A DNA stretch of 64,000 bases from Pollutiaquabacter sp046052345 (GTDB lineage Bacteria; Bacteroidota; Bacteroidia; AKYH767-A; 2013-40CM-41-45), in the NCBI GenBank assembly GCA_046052345.1, contig JBJOMN010000003.1:1-64000 (forward strand), given 5' to 3'. Numbering within the stretch: the stretch's first letter is position 1; each line of letters starts with the position of its first letter. The position numbers and the translations under genes are program-made. Below the pieces are notes generated by a model. It did not search any database and was not told the origin of the DNA. It saw only the letters and a list, made by a program, of their open reading frames with translations. Below, in pieces: positions 7,611-15,968 of the stretch.

Positions 7611-8570
7611 TCAATGCAGCGGTCGCTTCTTGATCATGCCTCCTTTGGTGTCCTTGATGGAATGCATCACTACAAACGCATCCGGAGTGATTTTCTCGAT
7701 TTCCGTATTCAGACGGTTAAGCTCGAGCCTGGTGATCACCGTGTAAATTATTTCGGTCTGTTTCAGTTCGCCACGTTTGCCATATCCCCTTCGACCATTA
7801 TACACTGTGACTCCTCGTCCCAGCTTGCCGATGATCATCTCCCTGATTTCGTCATGGTGCGAGGACACGATAGTCACTCCGATGTATTCTTCAATTCCCT
7901 CCACCAGGAAGTCAAGCGTACGTGAAGCCGCCAGGTAAGTGATCATGGAATACAATGCATTGTCGATGCCTAACAGGTAAGCAGCAGCACTGAAAATGAT
8001 GACATTGATCAGAATGATGATGTCGCCCACCGTAGTGCCGAATTTCCGGCTAAGGAATATAGCCAGCACCTCTGTTCCGTCGATAACGGCGCCGCCCCGC
8101 ATGGCCAGACCTATGCCGGCTCCAAGGAAGAAGCCGCCGAAAACAGCCACCAAAAGGTTGTCTTGGGTGACGTCCGGAAAATTAACAAGAGCCAGACATG
8201 CTGACAGCCCTGTAATGGCGATGGATGTCTTTATCGCAAAATTCCTTCCCATCACCTTGTAGCCTAAAAGGATGAAGGGAATGTTGATAATCACGATCAG
8301 CGTCCATAACGGGATCCTCGCTATTTCAGCGATTAGCAAGGAGATTCCGGTCGCCCCGCCATCGATGAAATTATTGGAGAGCAGGAATCCTTTGAATCCG
8401 AAAGCCGCGGAAAATATTCCTGCAGCGATAAGTATAAGGTCTTTCAGTGAACGCCTGACGACAATCCTGAGTTCCCGATAGCCTTTGGCTACGAGGTAGG
8501 GAGAGGCAGCCTTTCGGTGTTCGCTCTTCAGTACCGTCCCAATGACGATTCTTTTCCAGAAAGCATTCAT
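7611..8570 (-). CDS. YitT family membrane protein (DUF161 + DUF2179)
   Basis: This 319-residue protein has a short N-terminal region, then about five membrane helices forming the YitT_membrane (DUF161) module with the conserved LLSNNFIDGGATGISLL and GGAVIDGTEVLAIFLSRK segments. A cytoplasmic DUF2179 domain of about 80 residues follows (IGVTIVSSHHDEIREMI, GRGVTVYNGRRGY, IIYTVITRLELNRL). The molecular function of the family is not established; DUF2179 is a small ligand-binding-like fold. It precedes the GNAT-like gene by 15 bases. The N-terminal 35 residues before the first conserved helix could reflect a start chosen too far upstream. Confidence 0.85.
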   Translation of the reverse strand: MNAFWKRIVIGTVLKSEHRKAASPYLVAKGYRELRIVVRRSLKDLILIAAGIFSAAFGFKGFLLSNNFIDGGATGISLLIAEIARIPLWTLIVIINIPFILLGYKVMGRNFAIKTSIAITGLSACLALVNFPDVTQDNLLVAVFGGFFLGAGIGLAMRGGAVIDGTEVLAIFLSRKFGTTVGDIIILINVIIFSAAAYLLGIDNALYSMITYLAASRTLDFLVEGIEEYIGVTIVSSHHDEIREMIIGKLGRGVTVYNGRRGYGKRGELKQTEIIYTVITRLELNRLNTEIEKITPDAFVVMHSIKDTKGGMIKKRPLH

Positions 8571-8624
8571 AAGTGATCGGTTTCCAAGCGTTCTACTGCT
8601 GGGGTTTTACAGCAGCGGAAGATA

Positions 8625-10895
8625 TCAATGTGCGATGGATACCGTCCTGCGGATGACCTCCTCGCCGTTCTTCAACACGGCCAGGTAGCTTCCGGAGCTT
8701 AGTTCTCCCACATCGATGCGGTTACTGAGTCCGGTGAGCAACTGTTCCCTGACACATTGTCCTGATACATCATAGAGGTTGAACCAAGTGGGCTCATCGG
8801 GTTCGAAATGGAACAGCACATGCAGGGTGTTTCCGACGGGGTTCGGATACAGTACGAAGGGCGTCTCGTCAAGTGTAGGGTCAACGTCCGAAATGGAGAG
8901 ATAATAGGGTGCGGAAATGCCTTCACATCCGTTGGAGTCTATGACAAGGACGCTATAGAGTCCTTCTTCAGTGACCGAAATGGAATTAGCGTCTTCACCG
9001 TCCGTCAGGGGTTCTCCGTAAAGGTACCAGACGTAGTAGTCACCCTGCGTGGGGGTGAAGAGCACGTTTCCGGCGGAAAGGACCATCGGAGTCAATTCAG
9101 GCAAGACCGTCAGATGTACAGTGATGAAAGAGTCGCAGCCTGCGAGGGTTTGTAACTGTGTCCTGTATTCACCGGATTGCGTCGGTACGGTGCCGTCGGG
9201 GAGCATGTATTCGTCACCACCGCAGATTTCCACGAACTGTTCTGATTCATAAGGAGCCGGCGCCGCGGTGATATGGACCGGCAATGAAGCGGCAAGGCAG
9301 TTTTCCCGTGAGGCGTAGTTCGGGGGCTGTTGCCAATAGCCGTTGGTAACGGTGTAGGTCCCCGCTTGAGTGACGGGAAGGAACTCTCCGTTTCCCGCCG
9401 GAATCCCGTTGTAGTACCACGTAAGTTCGCCAACTTGCCCGTCTGTCATGGCGCGAAGCACTACTTGCTCCGGACAGGCGGAAATGTTCTCGATTTCGGG
9501 TCGGACATCCATCGGACCTATGCTCAGCGTCCTTGTTGCTCGGTTGCCTGCGGCATCGGTGACCGTCAGGGTGTAAGTGACAGAATCCTCGATGAGGATA
9601 TCGGGAGAGAGCAGTGTGTCGGAGGAAAGTCCGCGTGATGGCTCCCAGCGGTAGCTCTTGCCGTCACAACCTCCGGAAACACCCACCAACGGCTGGACGG
9701 TCGCACCGCGGCAGGGATACGGCGAAACAGTCTGCGGAGCGATAATGATCTGAATACGGTCGGGAGACGGATATGTATACTCCACATGATAATCACGGGT
9801 GATCTGCTCCGAGTGGTTGTTGGCATGGAAGGTCTCGGTCAGAAGACGCCCGGAGGAATCGTAGGTGAAAACCGTGGAGCCTCGTCCGCCCTCGCCGCAC
9901 TCGATAAGATGCTGCAACAGTAGTCCTGCAGCGGAATAGGTATATGTATTCGTGCAACAGTTGACCATAGGCTGCCAGGCTCCGTCCCACCACTGGTATT
10001 GGTCGATGCAAATGGTACGCTCCGGTACCAGCTCACCGTTCACTACCGTGTAGAACGATTCCGAACTCTCGGCCAGTGGTTCAGGACCGACGAAGGAAGT
10101 GAGGAATTCATAATGATGGATAGCGCGGTCTTCCAGGTCGTAGTCGTCGTAGATCTCGCTGGTGCTTATACCGTTGTACGTTCCCGGCGTCACAGAGTGG
10201 ATGCGTGCGCACCATTGGGAGTTGATTGTCTCGTACGGAGCGCGGTCGATGCGGACCCACGAGTTGGATGCGTCTTCCCAGCGCTCCGCTTCAAGGAAGG
10301 TCCTTACGGTGCCGCTGTAGGTGTATTCGAAACGGATCTCGGGAACCCACCGCATTCCGTCCCCTTGGTAACGCTCATGCCATAAAAGTTGTCCGCCGGA
10401 ATATCCGTATTCATGTTTTTCCGTATTCGTCCATATCCCGTTGGCGACAGTGTACACGGCAAGACGGACAAGCTGTTCAGCGGAATCGAAACTGTAGTAA
10501 GTCCATCCTGTCGTGTCCCAGGCAGTGCCGTTCCAAATCCTCTCGTATCGGTCCGTCAATTGACCGGAGGGTGAGTAATTGAAGATGACCGATCGGCTGT
10601 TCTGCCATCCGTTGTTGCTTCCCTGGGAGGTCAGTAATTCCGAAATGTTACCTGATCCGTTTAGGAGGGTGTCGGTTCTGCTCCAGAAGGAAGTTCCGTT
10701 GAGGCTCCCGGTCGCAAGGTCATAATGGTCGGTGACAACGGAGTAGGTGCATTCGTCCGGTTGTCCCTGGCAATCGGAGGTATAGATCACAACGGCTGAA
10801 TCATTTCCGCAGCTTGTTGTCCGGGAATAGGCCGTCAGGGCACCGGATGCAAAGGCGATAACAGCGATAAACGCTTTTTTGAATGACTGTCTCAT
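8625..10895 (-). CDS. T9SS cargo protein with YD-like repeats and C-terminal sorting domain
   Basis: This 756-residue protein starts with a signal peptide (MRQSFKKAFIAVIAFASGALTAYS). Residues from about 60 to 390 consist of beta-strand repeats with Y-x-Y/S and W-x-R motifs, resembling the YD/RHS-like surface repeats of Bacteroidota. Then come SprB/PKD-like segments with paired cysteines (about 390-640). The last 80 residues hold FVLYPNPVGNTLHV, FNLYDVSGQCVR and a terminal strand RTVSIAH, matching a type A T9SS sorting domain. It should be exported by Sec and then across the outer membrane by T9SS and anchored or released. No catalytic domain was seen. Nested inverted repeats lie in its leader. 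Confidence 0.85.
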   Translation of the reverse strand: MRQSFKKAFIAVIAFASGALTAYSRTTSCGNDSAVVIYTSDCQGQPDECTYSVVTDHYDLATGSLNGTSFWSRTDTLLNGSGNISELLTSQGSNNGWQNSRSVIFNYSPSGQLTDRYERIWNGTAWDTTGWTYYSFDSAEQLVRLAVYTVANGIWTNTEKHEYGYSGGQLLWHERYQGDGMRWVPEIRFEYTYSGTVRTFLEAERWEDASNSWVRIDRAPYETINSQWCARIHSVTPGTYNGISTSEIYDDYDLEDRAIHHYEFLTSFVGPEPLAESSESFYTVVNGELVPERTICIDQYQWWDGAWQPMVNCCTNTYTYSAAGLLLQHLIECGEGGRGSTVFTYDSSGRLLTETFHANNHSEQITRDYHVEYTYPSPDRIQIIIAPQTVSPYPCRGATVQPLVGVSGGCDGKSYRWEPSRGLSSDTLLSPDILIEDSVTYTLTVTDAAGNRATRTLSIGPMDVRPEIENISACPEQVVLRAMTDGQVGELTWYYNGIPAGNGEFLPVTQAGTYTVTNGYWQQPPNYASRENCLAASLPVHITAAPAPYESEQFVEICGGDEYMLPDGTVPTQSGEYRTQLQTLAGCDSFITVHLTVLPELTPMVLSAGNVLFTPTQGDYYVWYLYGEPLTDGEDANSISVTEEGLYSVLVIDSNGCEGISAPYYLSISDVDPTLDETPFVLYPNPVGNTLHVLFHFEPDEPTWFNLYDVSGQCVREQLLTGLSNRIDVGELSSGSYLAVLKNGEEVIRRTVSIAH

Positions 10896-10910
10896 AATTC
10901 CCCCAGGATT

Positions 10911-10975
10911 GGTTTCATCCCGGAGAAAGGGATACGATAACCTTATCGTATAAGTTTTATCGTGAAGATGAAACC
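10911..10975 (-). promoter_or_regulatory. Nested inverted repeats in the leader of the T9SS cargo gene
   Basis: An outer 9-bp inverted repeat (GGTTTCATC at 10911-10919 and GATGAAACC at 10967-10975) encloses a perfect 9-2-9 palindrome (ATACGATAA-CC-TTATCGTAT, 10932-10951). A third half-site, TTATCGT, lies at 10957-10963. The element ends 15 bases before the start codon at 10895. It could be an operator for a dimeric regulator or a folded leader RNA; there is no T-run, so it is not a simple terminator. Confidence 0.6.
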
Positions 10976-11023
10976 TTTTAAGGAAGGGTCATGCTGCATT
11001 GAAATAGGCATTCATGGTCCGTT

Positions 11024-11710
11024 TCAAAGTTTTCCATCGTCCGCGAAACTGTAATACCCGCTTGTGGAAATGATGATGTGGTCAAGGACTGTTATTTCAA
11101 GTACTTTTCCTGCTGCGGTCAGGTTCTTGGTAAGGCGCAGGTCGGCTTCACTCGGCTTCAGGTTCCCGGAGGGATGATTGTGGCACAGGATTATCCCCGT
11201 GCTTTTATGCTGAAGAGCGGTTTGAAAAATGATGCGCGGATCTGCCACGGTGCCGCTGATGCCCCCTTTGCTGATCTGCTCACGGGCTATCATAAGATTC
11301 GCCCTGTTCAGGAAAAGCACCCAGAATTCTTCATGGTTGAGGTCTTCCAGGAGCGGCTGCAAAATTGCGGCAGCATCTTCACTGCAGGTGATTTTTTTGA
11401 GCGTCTCCGGGGTCGCCTCACGGCGACGGCGGCCCAGTTCGATGGCGGCCATCAGCGTCACTGCCTTCGCCGATCCGATGCCGTGGAATTCCGTCAATTT
11501 CTTCAACGGCAGACGGCCCAGTGTATGCAGGTCATTACCGCATTCCAGCAATAACCTACGGGCAAGTTCTACAGCTGTTTCCTCTCTGGAGCCCGATCCC
11601 AGCAGTATCGCGATGAGTTCCGCATCCGAAAGCGAATGGCGTCCCTTTGCTATGAATTTTTCCCTCGGACGGTCTTCCTCCGACCACGCCTTAACCGTCA
11701 GTTTTTCCAT
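11024..11710 (-). CDS. radC: RadC family JAMM/JAB-domain protein
   Basis: This 228-residue protein has the standard RadC length and layout: an N-terminal segment PREKFIAKGRHSLSDAELIAILLGSG, a helix-hairpin-helix-like part (FHGIGSAKAVTLMAAIELGRR, in short pieces) and a C-terminal JAB/MPN domain with the metal motif HNHPSGN followed by SEAD (about residues 175-190). Despite the old name, a direct role in DNA repair is not proven. It lies 124 bases downstream of rpsT on the same strand, with a terminator between them, so it is probably transcribed separately. Confidence 0.95.
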   Translation of the reverse strand: MEKLTVKAWSEEDRPREKFIAKGRHSLSDAELIAILLGSGSREETAVELARRLLLECGNDLHTLGRLPLKKLTEFHGIGSAKAVTLMAAIELGRRRREATPETLKKITCSEDAAAILQPLLEDLNHEEFWVLFLNRANLMIAREQISKGGISGTVADPRIIFQTALQHKSTGIILCHNHPSGNLKPSEADLRLTKNLTAAGKVLEITVLDHIIISTSGYYSFADDGKL

Positions 11711-11785
11711 CGACTGTTTTCCGCAAGGTCTGAAAGGCCGCAGGAAATCACATCCACGAAATGTGTATTAGTGAAGATGAAAAAG

Positions 11786-11814
11786 AAAAGGCTGCCGTGT
11801 TAGGGCAGCCTTTT
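11786..11814 (-). terminator. Rho-independent terminator after rpsT
   Basis: Perfect 11-bp stem AAAAGGCTGCC / GGCAGCCTTTT with the 7-base loop GTGTTAG. It lies 20 bases after the rpsT stop on the minus strand and separates rpsT from radC. Confidence 0.85.
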
Positions 11815-11834
11815 CATACAGCGTTTGAATCCGC

Positions 11835-12089
11835 TTATTTGATATGATTCATATGCACGGCCAACTCGCTTTTCAGGTTGGAAGCTTTGTTCTTGTGGAT
11901 GATGTTCTTCTTAGCAAGGCGATCCAGCATGGACGCAAGTTTAGGTAATGCTTTTCCGGCAGCTGCCTTGTCCGTCAGCTCACGGAAGCTTTTAATAGCA
12001 TTGCGCACGGTCTTGGCCTGATAACGGTTGCGAAGACGCTTGGTCTCGCTGTTGCGGATACGCTTTAAGGAAGATTTATGGTTTGCCAT
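11835..12089 (-). CDS. rpsT: 30S ribosomal protein S20
   Basis: This 84-residue basic protein begins MANHKSSLKRIRNSETKRLR, the S20 signature, and ends in a Lys-rich helix (KKNIIHKNKASNLKSELAVH). S20 binds 16S rRNA early in small-subunit assembly. Length and start agree with the family. It is monocistronic, with a TAnnTTTG promoter box at 12157-12164 and a terminator at 11786-11814. Confidence 0.97.
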   Translation of the reverse strand: MANHKSSLKRIRNSETKRLRNRYQAKTVRNAIKSFRELTDKAAAGKALPKLASMLDRLAKKNIIHKNKASNLKSELAVHMNHIK

Positions 12090-12156
12090 GGTACTCTAAA
12101 AGTGTCTTTTTAAGCTTTTTTTGCCTTTTTTGCCCTGTTTCCGGTCAAAAGGGAGG

Positions 12157-12164
12157 CAAATATA
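12157..12164 (-). promoter_or_regulatory. Bacteroidota -7 promoter box (TATATTTG) for rpsT
   Basis: The minus strand reads TATATTTG, an exact TAnnTTTG match 67 bases before the ATG of rpsT. A CTTG at 12185-12188 lies 20 bases upstream, near the place expected for the -33 TTG element. Confidence 0.65.
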
Positions 12165-12307
12165 CGATTTTCATAAGTAATTACCAAGCGATGGCTGAAA
12201 AGTAGCACGAGGCGGGATAACCCTGTTTTTCTGCCCCAAACCACGTTCCGGCGCTTCCCCACTTGCCGAATCTTGCTGAATTTCAAGTCCCCCTGCAGGT
12301 TGTTTTT

Positions 12308-12315
12308 TACTTTTG
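12308..12315 (+). promoter_or_regulatory. Bacteroidota -7 promoter box (TACTTTTG) for the paa cluster
   Basis: TACTTTTG on the plus strand, 54 bases before the paaH start codon. No convincing TTTG is seen 19-21 bases upstream. The gap 12090-12369 (280 bases) holds this box and the divergent rpsT promoter; I see nothing else in it. Confidence 0.5.
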
Positions 12316-12369
12316 TTGCGGTCCGGAGGCAGTAGTGCCGAAAGATCCTAAAGAATACCCATCGTAATC

Positions 12370-13575
12370 ATGTCTTCTTCATCGCTCCCTTTCTCCTCAT
12401 CCGTCGGTGTCATCGGTGCCGGCACCATGGGAAGCGGTATCGCGCTTGTCGCCGCGACAGCCGGACACAAGGTCATTGTCGTTGACAAGTTTCCGGGAGC
12501 GATCGAACGAGCTGCGGAAAGCAACAGGCAGTCGATCCGGAAATCAGTCGAAAAAGGGAAGGTTACTGCTGAACTGGCGGACGCGATTCTTTCACGCATC
12601 TCCTATCACCGGGAGCTGTCCTTCCTGAAAGGTGTTTCGCTGGTAATCGAGGCAGTCGTCGAAGACCTGTCCGTGAAACAACAGCTTTTCAAGGAGGTCG
12701 AAGAAGTGGTGGACCGGGATTGCATCCTGGCCAGCAATACATCCTCGTTGAGCATCACCTCTATAGCCGGAGCCTGCAGTGACCCGGAACGTTTCGTCGG
12801 AATTCACTTCTTCAACCCGGCTACGCTCATGCCGCTCGTGGAAGTGATTCCCGGAGTACAAACCTCCTCGGAAGTGCTCGCTGTAGCCTACGCTTCCATA
12901 GCCTCTTGGGGGAAGTCGGCCGTAATCGCCAAAGACACCCCCGGCTTCATCGTGAACCGCGTCGCCCGCCCGTTTTATGGCGAATCCATACGGATCTTTG
13001 AAGAGCGGTGGATGGACCTTCCGGAAGGAACTGCAGGCATGGCCACCATCGACTGGGCACTCAAGGAACACGGCGGTTTCCGTATGGGTCCGTTCGAACT
13101 GATGGACCTCATCGGTAACGACATCAACTATACGGTTACGGAAACCGTTTGGAAGCAATTCTACCACGACCCGCGCTACCGTCCAAGTCTCACGCAACGC
13201 CGTATGGTGGAGGCGGGCCGTCTCGGCCGTAAATCCGGTAAAGGCTACTATGATTATTCAGAGAATGCCGCGCAGTCCGCACCGGACAAGGATCCTGTAC
13301 GTGCCGCCGGTATTGTCCGCAGGGTGCTCGCCATGCTTATCAATGAAGCGGCCGATGCGTGTCATCTTCAGGTTGCATCCGCAAAAGATATCGATATCGC
13401 AATGACCAAAGGGGTGAATTATCCCAAAGGACTGCTCCAGTGGTGCGACGAGTTAGGGGCGGCAGATGTGCTTCGGGAACTTGAAACGCTCCGTGAGTGG
13501 TATGCGGAGGACAGGTATCGCCCCAGCGTGCTGCTGAAAAAAATGGCTAACGAGGGACTGCACTTCCATTCCTGA
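12370..13575 (+). CDS. paaH: 3-hydroxyacyl-CoA dehydrogenase, PaaH-like
   Basis: This 401-residue enzyme has an N-terminal Rossmann domain with GVIGAGTMGSGIALVAATAGH (NAD site) and ILASNTSSLSIT, then IHFFNPATLMPLVEVI and KDTPGFIVNRVARPF, the 3HCDH hallmarks. The C-terminal all-helical domain is duplicated, with GPFELMDLIGND and the later GVNYPKGLLQWCDELG. It oxidises 3-hydroxyacyl-CoA to 3-oxoacyl-CoA; beside paaI, a thiolase and paaY the likely substrate is 3-hydroxyadipyl-CoA of phenylacetate breakdown. It is first in a plus-strand cluster; paaI follows after 3 bases. Confidence 0.85.
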   Translation: MSSSSLPFSSSVGVIGAGTMGSGIALVAATAGHKVIVVDKFPGAIERAAESNRQSIRKSVEKGKVTAELADAILSRISYHRELSFLKGVSLVIEAVVEDLSVKQQLFKEVEEVVDRDCILASNTSSLSITSIAGACSDPERFVGIHFFNPATLMPLVEVIPGVQTSSEVLAVAYASIASWGKSAVIAKDTPGFIVNRVARPFYGESIRIFEERWMDLPEGTAGMATIDWALKEHGGFRMGPFELMDLIGNDINYTVTETVWKQFYHDPRYRPSLTQRRMVEAGRLGRKSGKGYYDYSENAAQSAPDKDPVRAAGIVRRVLAMLINEAADACHLQVASAKDIDIAMTKGVNYPKGLLQWCDELGAADVLRELETLREWYAEDRYRPSVLLKKMANEGLHFHS

Positions 13576-13578
13576 ACC

Positions 13579-14001
13579 ATGAACGAAAAACCGCTCGCCG
13601 AACGCGTTGTCGACCGTATGTACGACCAGGACTGGTTCAGTCAGTGGCTCGGTATTGAGCGGTTGGAAGTGAAGCCCGGAAGGTGCGTATTGCGCATGAC
13701 GGTCCGCAAGGAAATGCTTAACGGGTTCGCCATCGCTCACGGAGGCATCACCTATTCGTTGGCTGACAGTGCACTTGCCTTCGCTTCCAACGGACACGGG
13801 AGGAAAGCGGTATCCGTGGAGACGTCCATCTCCCATACGGTGGCTCTCCGTGAAGGCGATGTGATCACTGCCACCGCAGAAGAAGTATCTCTCACCGACA
13901 AGATCGGCATCTACCATATCACCGTCACCGACTCCTCCGGAAACAAGGTTGCACTGTTCAAAGGAACGGTATACCGCACCTCCAAAGTCTGGGAGGTATG
14001 A
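13579..14001 (+). CDS. paaI: PaaI-type hotdog acyl-CoA thioesterase
   Basis: This 140-residue protein has the single hotdog fold of PaaI: a helix-turn with FAIAHGGITYSLADSALAFA, whose AHGG...D pattern holds the catalytic Asn/His and Asp region of the family, followed by ISHTVALREGDVITATAEEV. PaaI hydrolyses hydroxylated or dead-end CoA esters during phenylacetate breakdown, freeing CoA. It sits 3 bases after paaH and 10 bases before the thiolase, so co-translation is likely. Confidence 0.88.
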   Translation: MNEKPLAERVVDRMYDQDWFSQWLGIERLEVKPGRCVLRMTVRKEMLNGFAIAHGGITYSLADSALAFASNGHGRKAVSVETSISHTVALREGDVITATAEEVSLTDKIGIYHITVTDSSGNKVALFKGTVYRTSKVWEV

Positions 14002-14011
14002 CCATCTCAGT

Positions 14012-15217
14012 ATGAACTCCGCCTACATCATCGACTCCATTCGCACCCCCATCGGCAACTTCGCAGGTTCCTTGGCCGGTGTACGTGCCGACGACCTTGC
14101 CGTCCTCGTCCTTCAGGAACTCATGCGCCGAAATCCCGCTGTCGATCCGGCACTGATCGGGGATGTCATTCTCGGTTGTGCCAATCAGGCCGGGGAAGAC
14201 AACCGGAACGTAGCCAGGATGGCGGTGTTGATGGCCGGACTGCCGGTCTCCGTTCCCGGTGAAACAGTCAACAGGTTGTGCGCTTCCGGTCTTTCCGCTG
14301 CCGTACATGCGGCACGCATGATCCGGACCGGAGATGCGGATTTCATGATTGCCGGAGGTGTGGAAAACATGACCCGTGGGCCGTGGGTGATGTCAAAGAC
14401 CTCTACGCCTTACGGCCGTGATGCACAGCTTTTCGATTCTTCGTTCGGCTGGCGATTCATCAATCCGCGTCTCAAAGACCAGTACGGTGTGGACGGAATG
14501 GGCGAGACGGCGGAGAACCTTGCCGTTCGTGATTCTATTTCCCGTGAAGACCAGGATCGTTTTGCAGTCGCCAGTCAGCAGAAAGCGAAGATCGCGCGCG
14601 ACAGCGGCAGGCTGGCCATGGAGATCGTGCCGGTCATGCTGCACCAGAAGAAAGGCGATCCTGTTGCCTTCGGTCAGGATGAATTCCTTAAGCCGGAAAC
14701 CACTGTCGAGGCCCTTGCCCGGCTCAAGCCCGCCTTCAGAAAGGACGGCTCTGTTACGGCCGGTAACGCCTCCGGGCTCAATGACGGCGCCGCGGCCGTG
14801 TTGCTGGCTTCCGAGAAAGGTGTCAAGTCCGCCGGACTCAAGCCGCGTGCCCGTATCGTATCTTCAGCCGTGGTAGGCGTTGAGCCTCGCATCATGGGCA
14901 TCGGCCCTGTCGAGGCCGGCAACCTCGCGCTGAAGCGCGCCGGATTGTCCTGGTCCGATATCGGCATCATTGAACTGAACGAAGCCTTTGCCGCCCAGTC
15001 GCTCGCCTGTATCCGTTCTTGGGGATTGTCCGATAATGACCCTCGTATCAATCCGAACGGAGGTGCCATTGCGCTGGGCCATCCGTTGGGTATGAGCGGC
15101 GCCCGTATCCTCGGCTCCGCTGCATTGGAATTACAGGAAAGGAATTTGCGCTACGCACTCGTTACGATGTGCGTCGGCGTCGGCCAAGGATTCGCGGTGG
15201 TTATCGAGAAAGTTTAA
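14012..15217 (+). CDS. paaJ: Acetyl-CoA acyltransferase (thiolase), probable 3-oxoadipyl-CoA thiolase
   Basis: This 401-residue thiolase carries all catalytic motifs: nucleophile Cys in NRLCASGLSAAVHAA (about residue 90), NEAFAAQ, the His in GGAIALGHPLGMSGAR and the second Cys in MCVGVGQGFA near the C-terminus. The start MNSAYIIDSIRTPIG is typical of the family; an upstream in-frame ATG at 13949 lies inside paaI and was rejected. Context suggests cleavage of 3-oxoadipyl-CoA to succinyl-CoA and acetyl-CoA, though a general beta-oxidation thiolase cannot be excluded. Confidence 0.88.
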   Translation: MNSAYIIDSIRTPIGNFAGSLAGVRADDLAVLVLQELMRRNPAVDPALIGDVILGCANQAGEDNRNVARMAVLMAGLPVSVPGETVNRLCASGLSAAVHAARMIRTGDADFMIAGGVENMTRGPWVMSKTSTPYGRDAQLFDSSFGWRFINPRLKDQYGVDGMGETAENLAVRDSISREDQDRFAVASQQKAKIARDSGRLAMEIVPVMLHQKKGDPVAFGQDEFLKPETTVEALARLKPAFRKDGSVTAGNASGLNDGAAAVLLASEKGVKSAGLKPRARIVSSAVVGVEPRIMGIGPVEAGNLALKRAGLSWSDIGIIELNEAFAAQSLACIRSWGLSDNDPRINPNGGAIALGHPLGMSGARILGSAALELQERNLRYALVTMCVGVGQGFAVVIEKV

Positions 15218-15262
15218 TCATTGCCTCCCGTTTTGCGCCGGACTTGTCGAAACCCAATCTCC

Positions 15263-15276
15263 AACCACCAACCGTG
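15263..15276 (+). repeat. Two heptamers (AACCACC, AACCGTG), the second supplying the paaY start codon
   Basis: AACCACC at 15263-15269 and AACCGTG at 15270-15276. The last three bases of the second unit are the GTG that opens the paaY frame. This is a short remnant of the same repeat family as the longer tracts. Confidence 0.6.
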
Positions 15277-15873
15277 TTCTACGCCTTCAACTCCTTCCGT
15301 CCGGTTGTGCACGAATCCTCCTTCGTGCACTCTTCTGCAGTAGTAATCGGCAATGTGATCATCGGCAAGGACGTGTACGTCGGTCCCGGGGCGGTCATTC
15401 GCGGAGATTGGGGTGGAATTGTGATTGAAGACGGTTGCAATGTCCAGGAGAACTGCGTCATTCATATGTTTCCCGGCATCACTGTCCGTTTGCAGGAGGG
15501 AGCTCATATCGGACACGGTGCCGTCATCCACGGTTCTTCCATCGGAAAGAATTCCCTGGTTGGCATGAATGCCGTGGTGATGGACAATGTGAAGGTGGGG
15601 GAGGGCTGCATTATCGGAGCTTTGGCCTTCGTGCCGGAGGGTATGGAGATTCCGGACCGGAAGATCGCTGTCGGTAATCCGGCGAAAGTGATCAAGGACG
15701 TTTCGGACGAGATGCTGGCATGGAAAACGGAGGGCACGCGGCTTTATCAGCGTCTGCCGAAGGAGTGCTTCGATACGTTGGTTCCTTGCGAGCCGCTCCG
15801 TGAGCCGGAGCCCGGGCGTCCCGTCCAGAAAACCGATTACCTCAACTGGAGCAAGACGAAGAGCGGGAAGTGA
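15274..15873 (+). CDS. paaY: Gamma-carbonic-anhydrase-like hexapeptide protein, PaaY
   Basis: This protein of about 199 residues is a left-handed beta-helix built from hexapeptide repeats (VVIGNVIIGKDVYVGPGAVIRGDW, in short pieces). The metal-binding His residues appear in NCVIHMFPG, GAHIGHGAVIHG. The length and the C-terminal helix (EMLAWKTEGTRLYQRLPKEC) match PaaY, a thioesterase of phenylacetate pathways, better than short CaiE forms. No ATG is present near the conserved region; GTG 15274 was chosen because residues upstream of it overlap the thiolase gene in another frame. Confidence 0.82.
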   Translation: MFYAFNSFRPVVHESSFVHSSAVVIGNVIIGKDVYVGPGAVIRGDWGGIVIEDGCNVQENCVIHMFPGITVRLQEGAHIGHGAVIHGSSIGKNSLVGMNAVVMDNVKVGEGCIIGALAFVPEGMEIPDRKIAVGNPAKVIKDVSDEMLAWKTEGTRLYQRLPKECFDTLVPCEPLREPEPGRPVQKTDYLNWSKTKSGK

Positions 15874-15879
15874 GGGGGT

Positions 15880-15967
15880 GGTGGTTAGTTGTTGTTGATT
15901 AGTGGTTGGTGGGAGGTGATTGGTTGAACATTGAACATTGAACCTTGAACCTTGAACCTTGAACTGA
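15880..15967. repeat. Bipartite heptamer tract filling the paaY-SRAP gap
   Basis: 15880-15921 holds six 7-base units in GGTT orientation (GGTGGTT, AGTTGTT, GTTGATT, AGTGGTT, GGTGGGA, GGTGATT). 15926-15960 holds GAACATT twice and GAACCTT three times, then a partial GAACTGA. The two parts have opposite orientation of the AACC core and together occupy nearly the whole gap between the paaY stop and the next ATG at 15969. Confidence 0.9.
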
Positions 15968-15968
15968 T

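Noticed and set aside
8595..8615. CTGCTG...CAGCAG hairpin after the T9SS cargo gene
   Set aside because: The stem is only 6 bp and lacks a T-run, so it is too weak to call a terminator.
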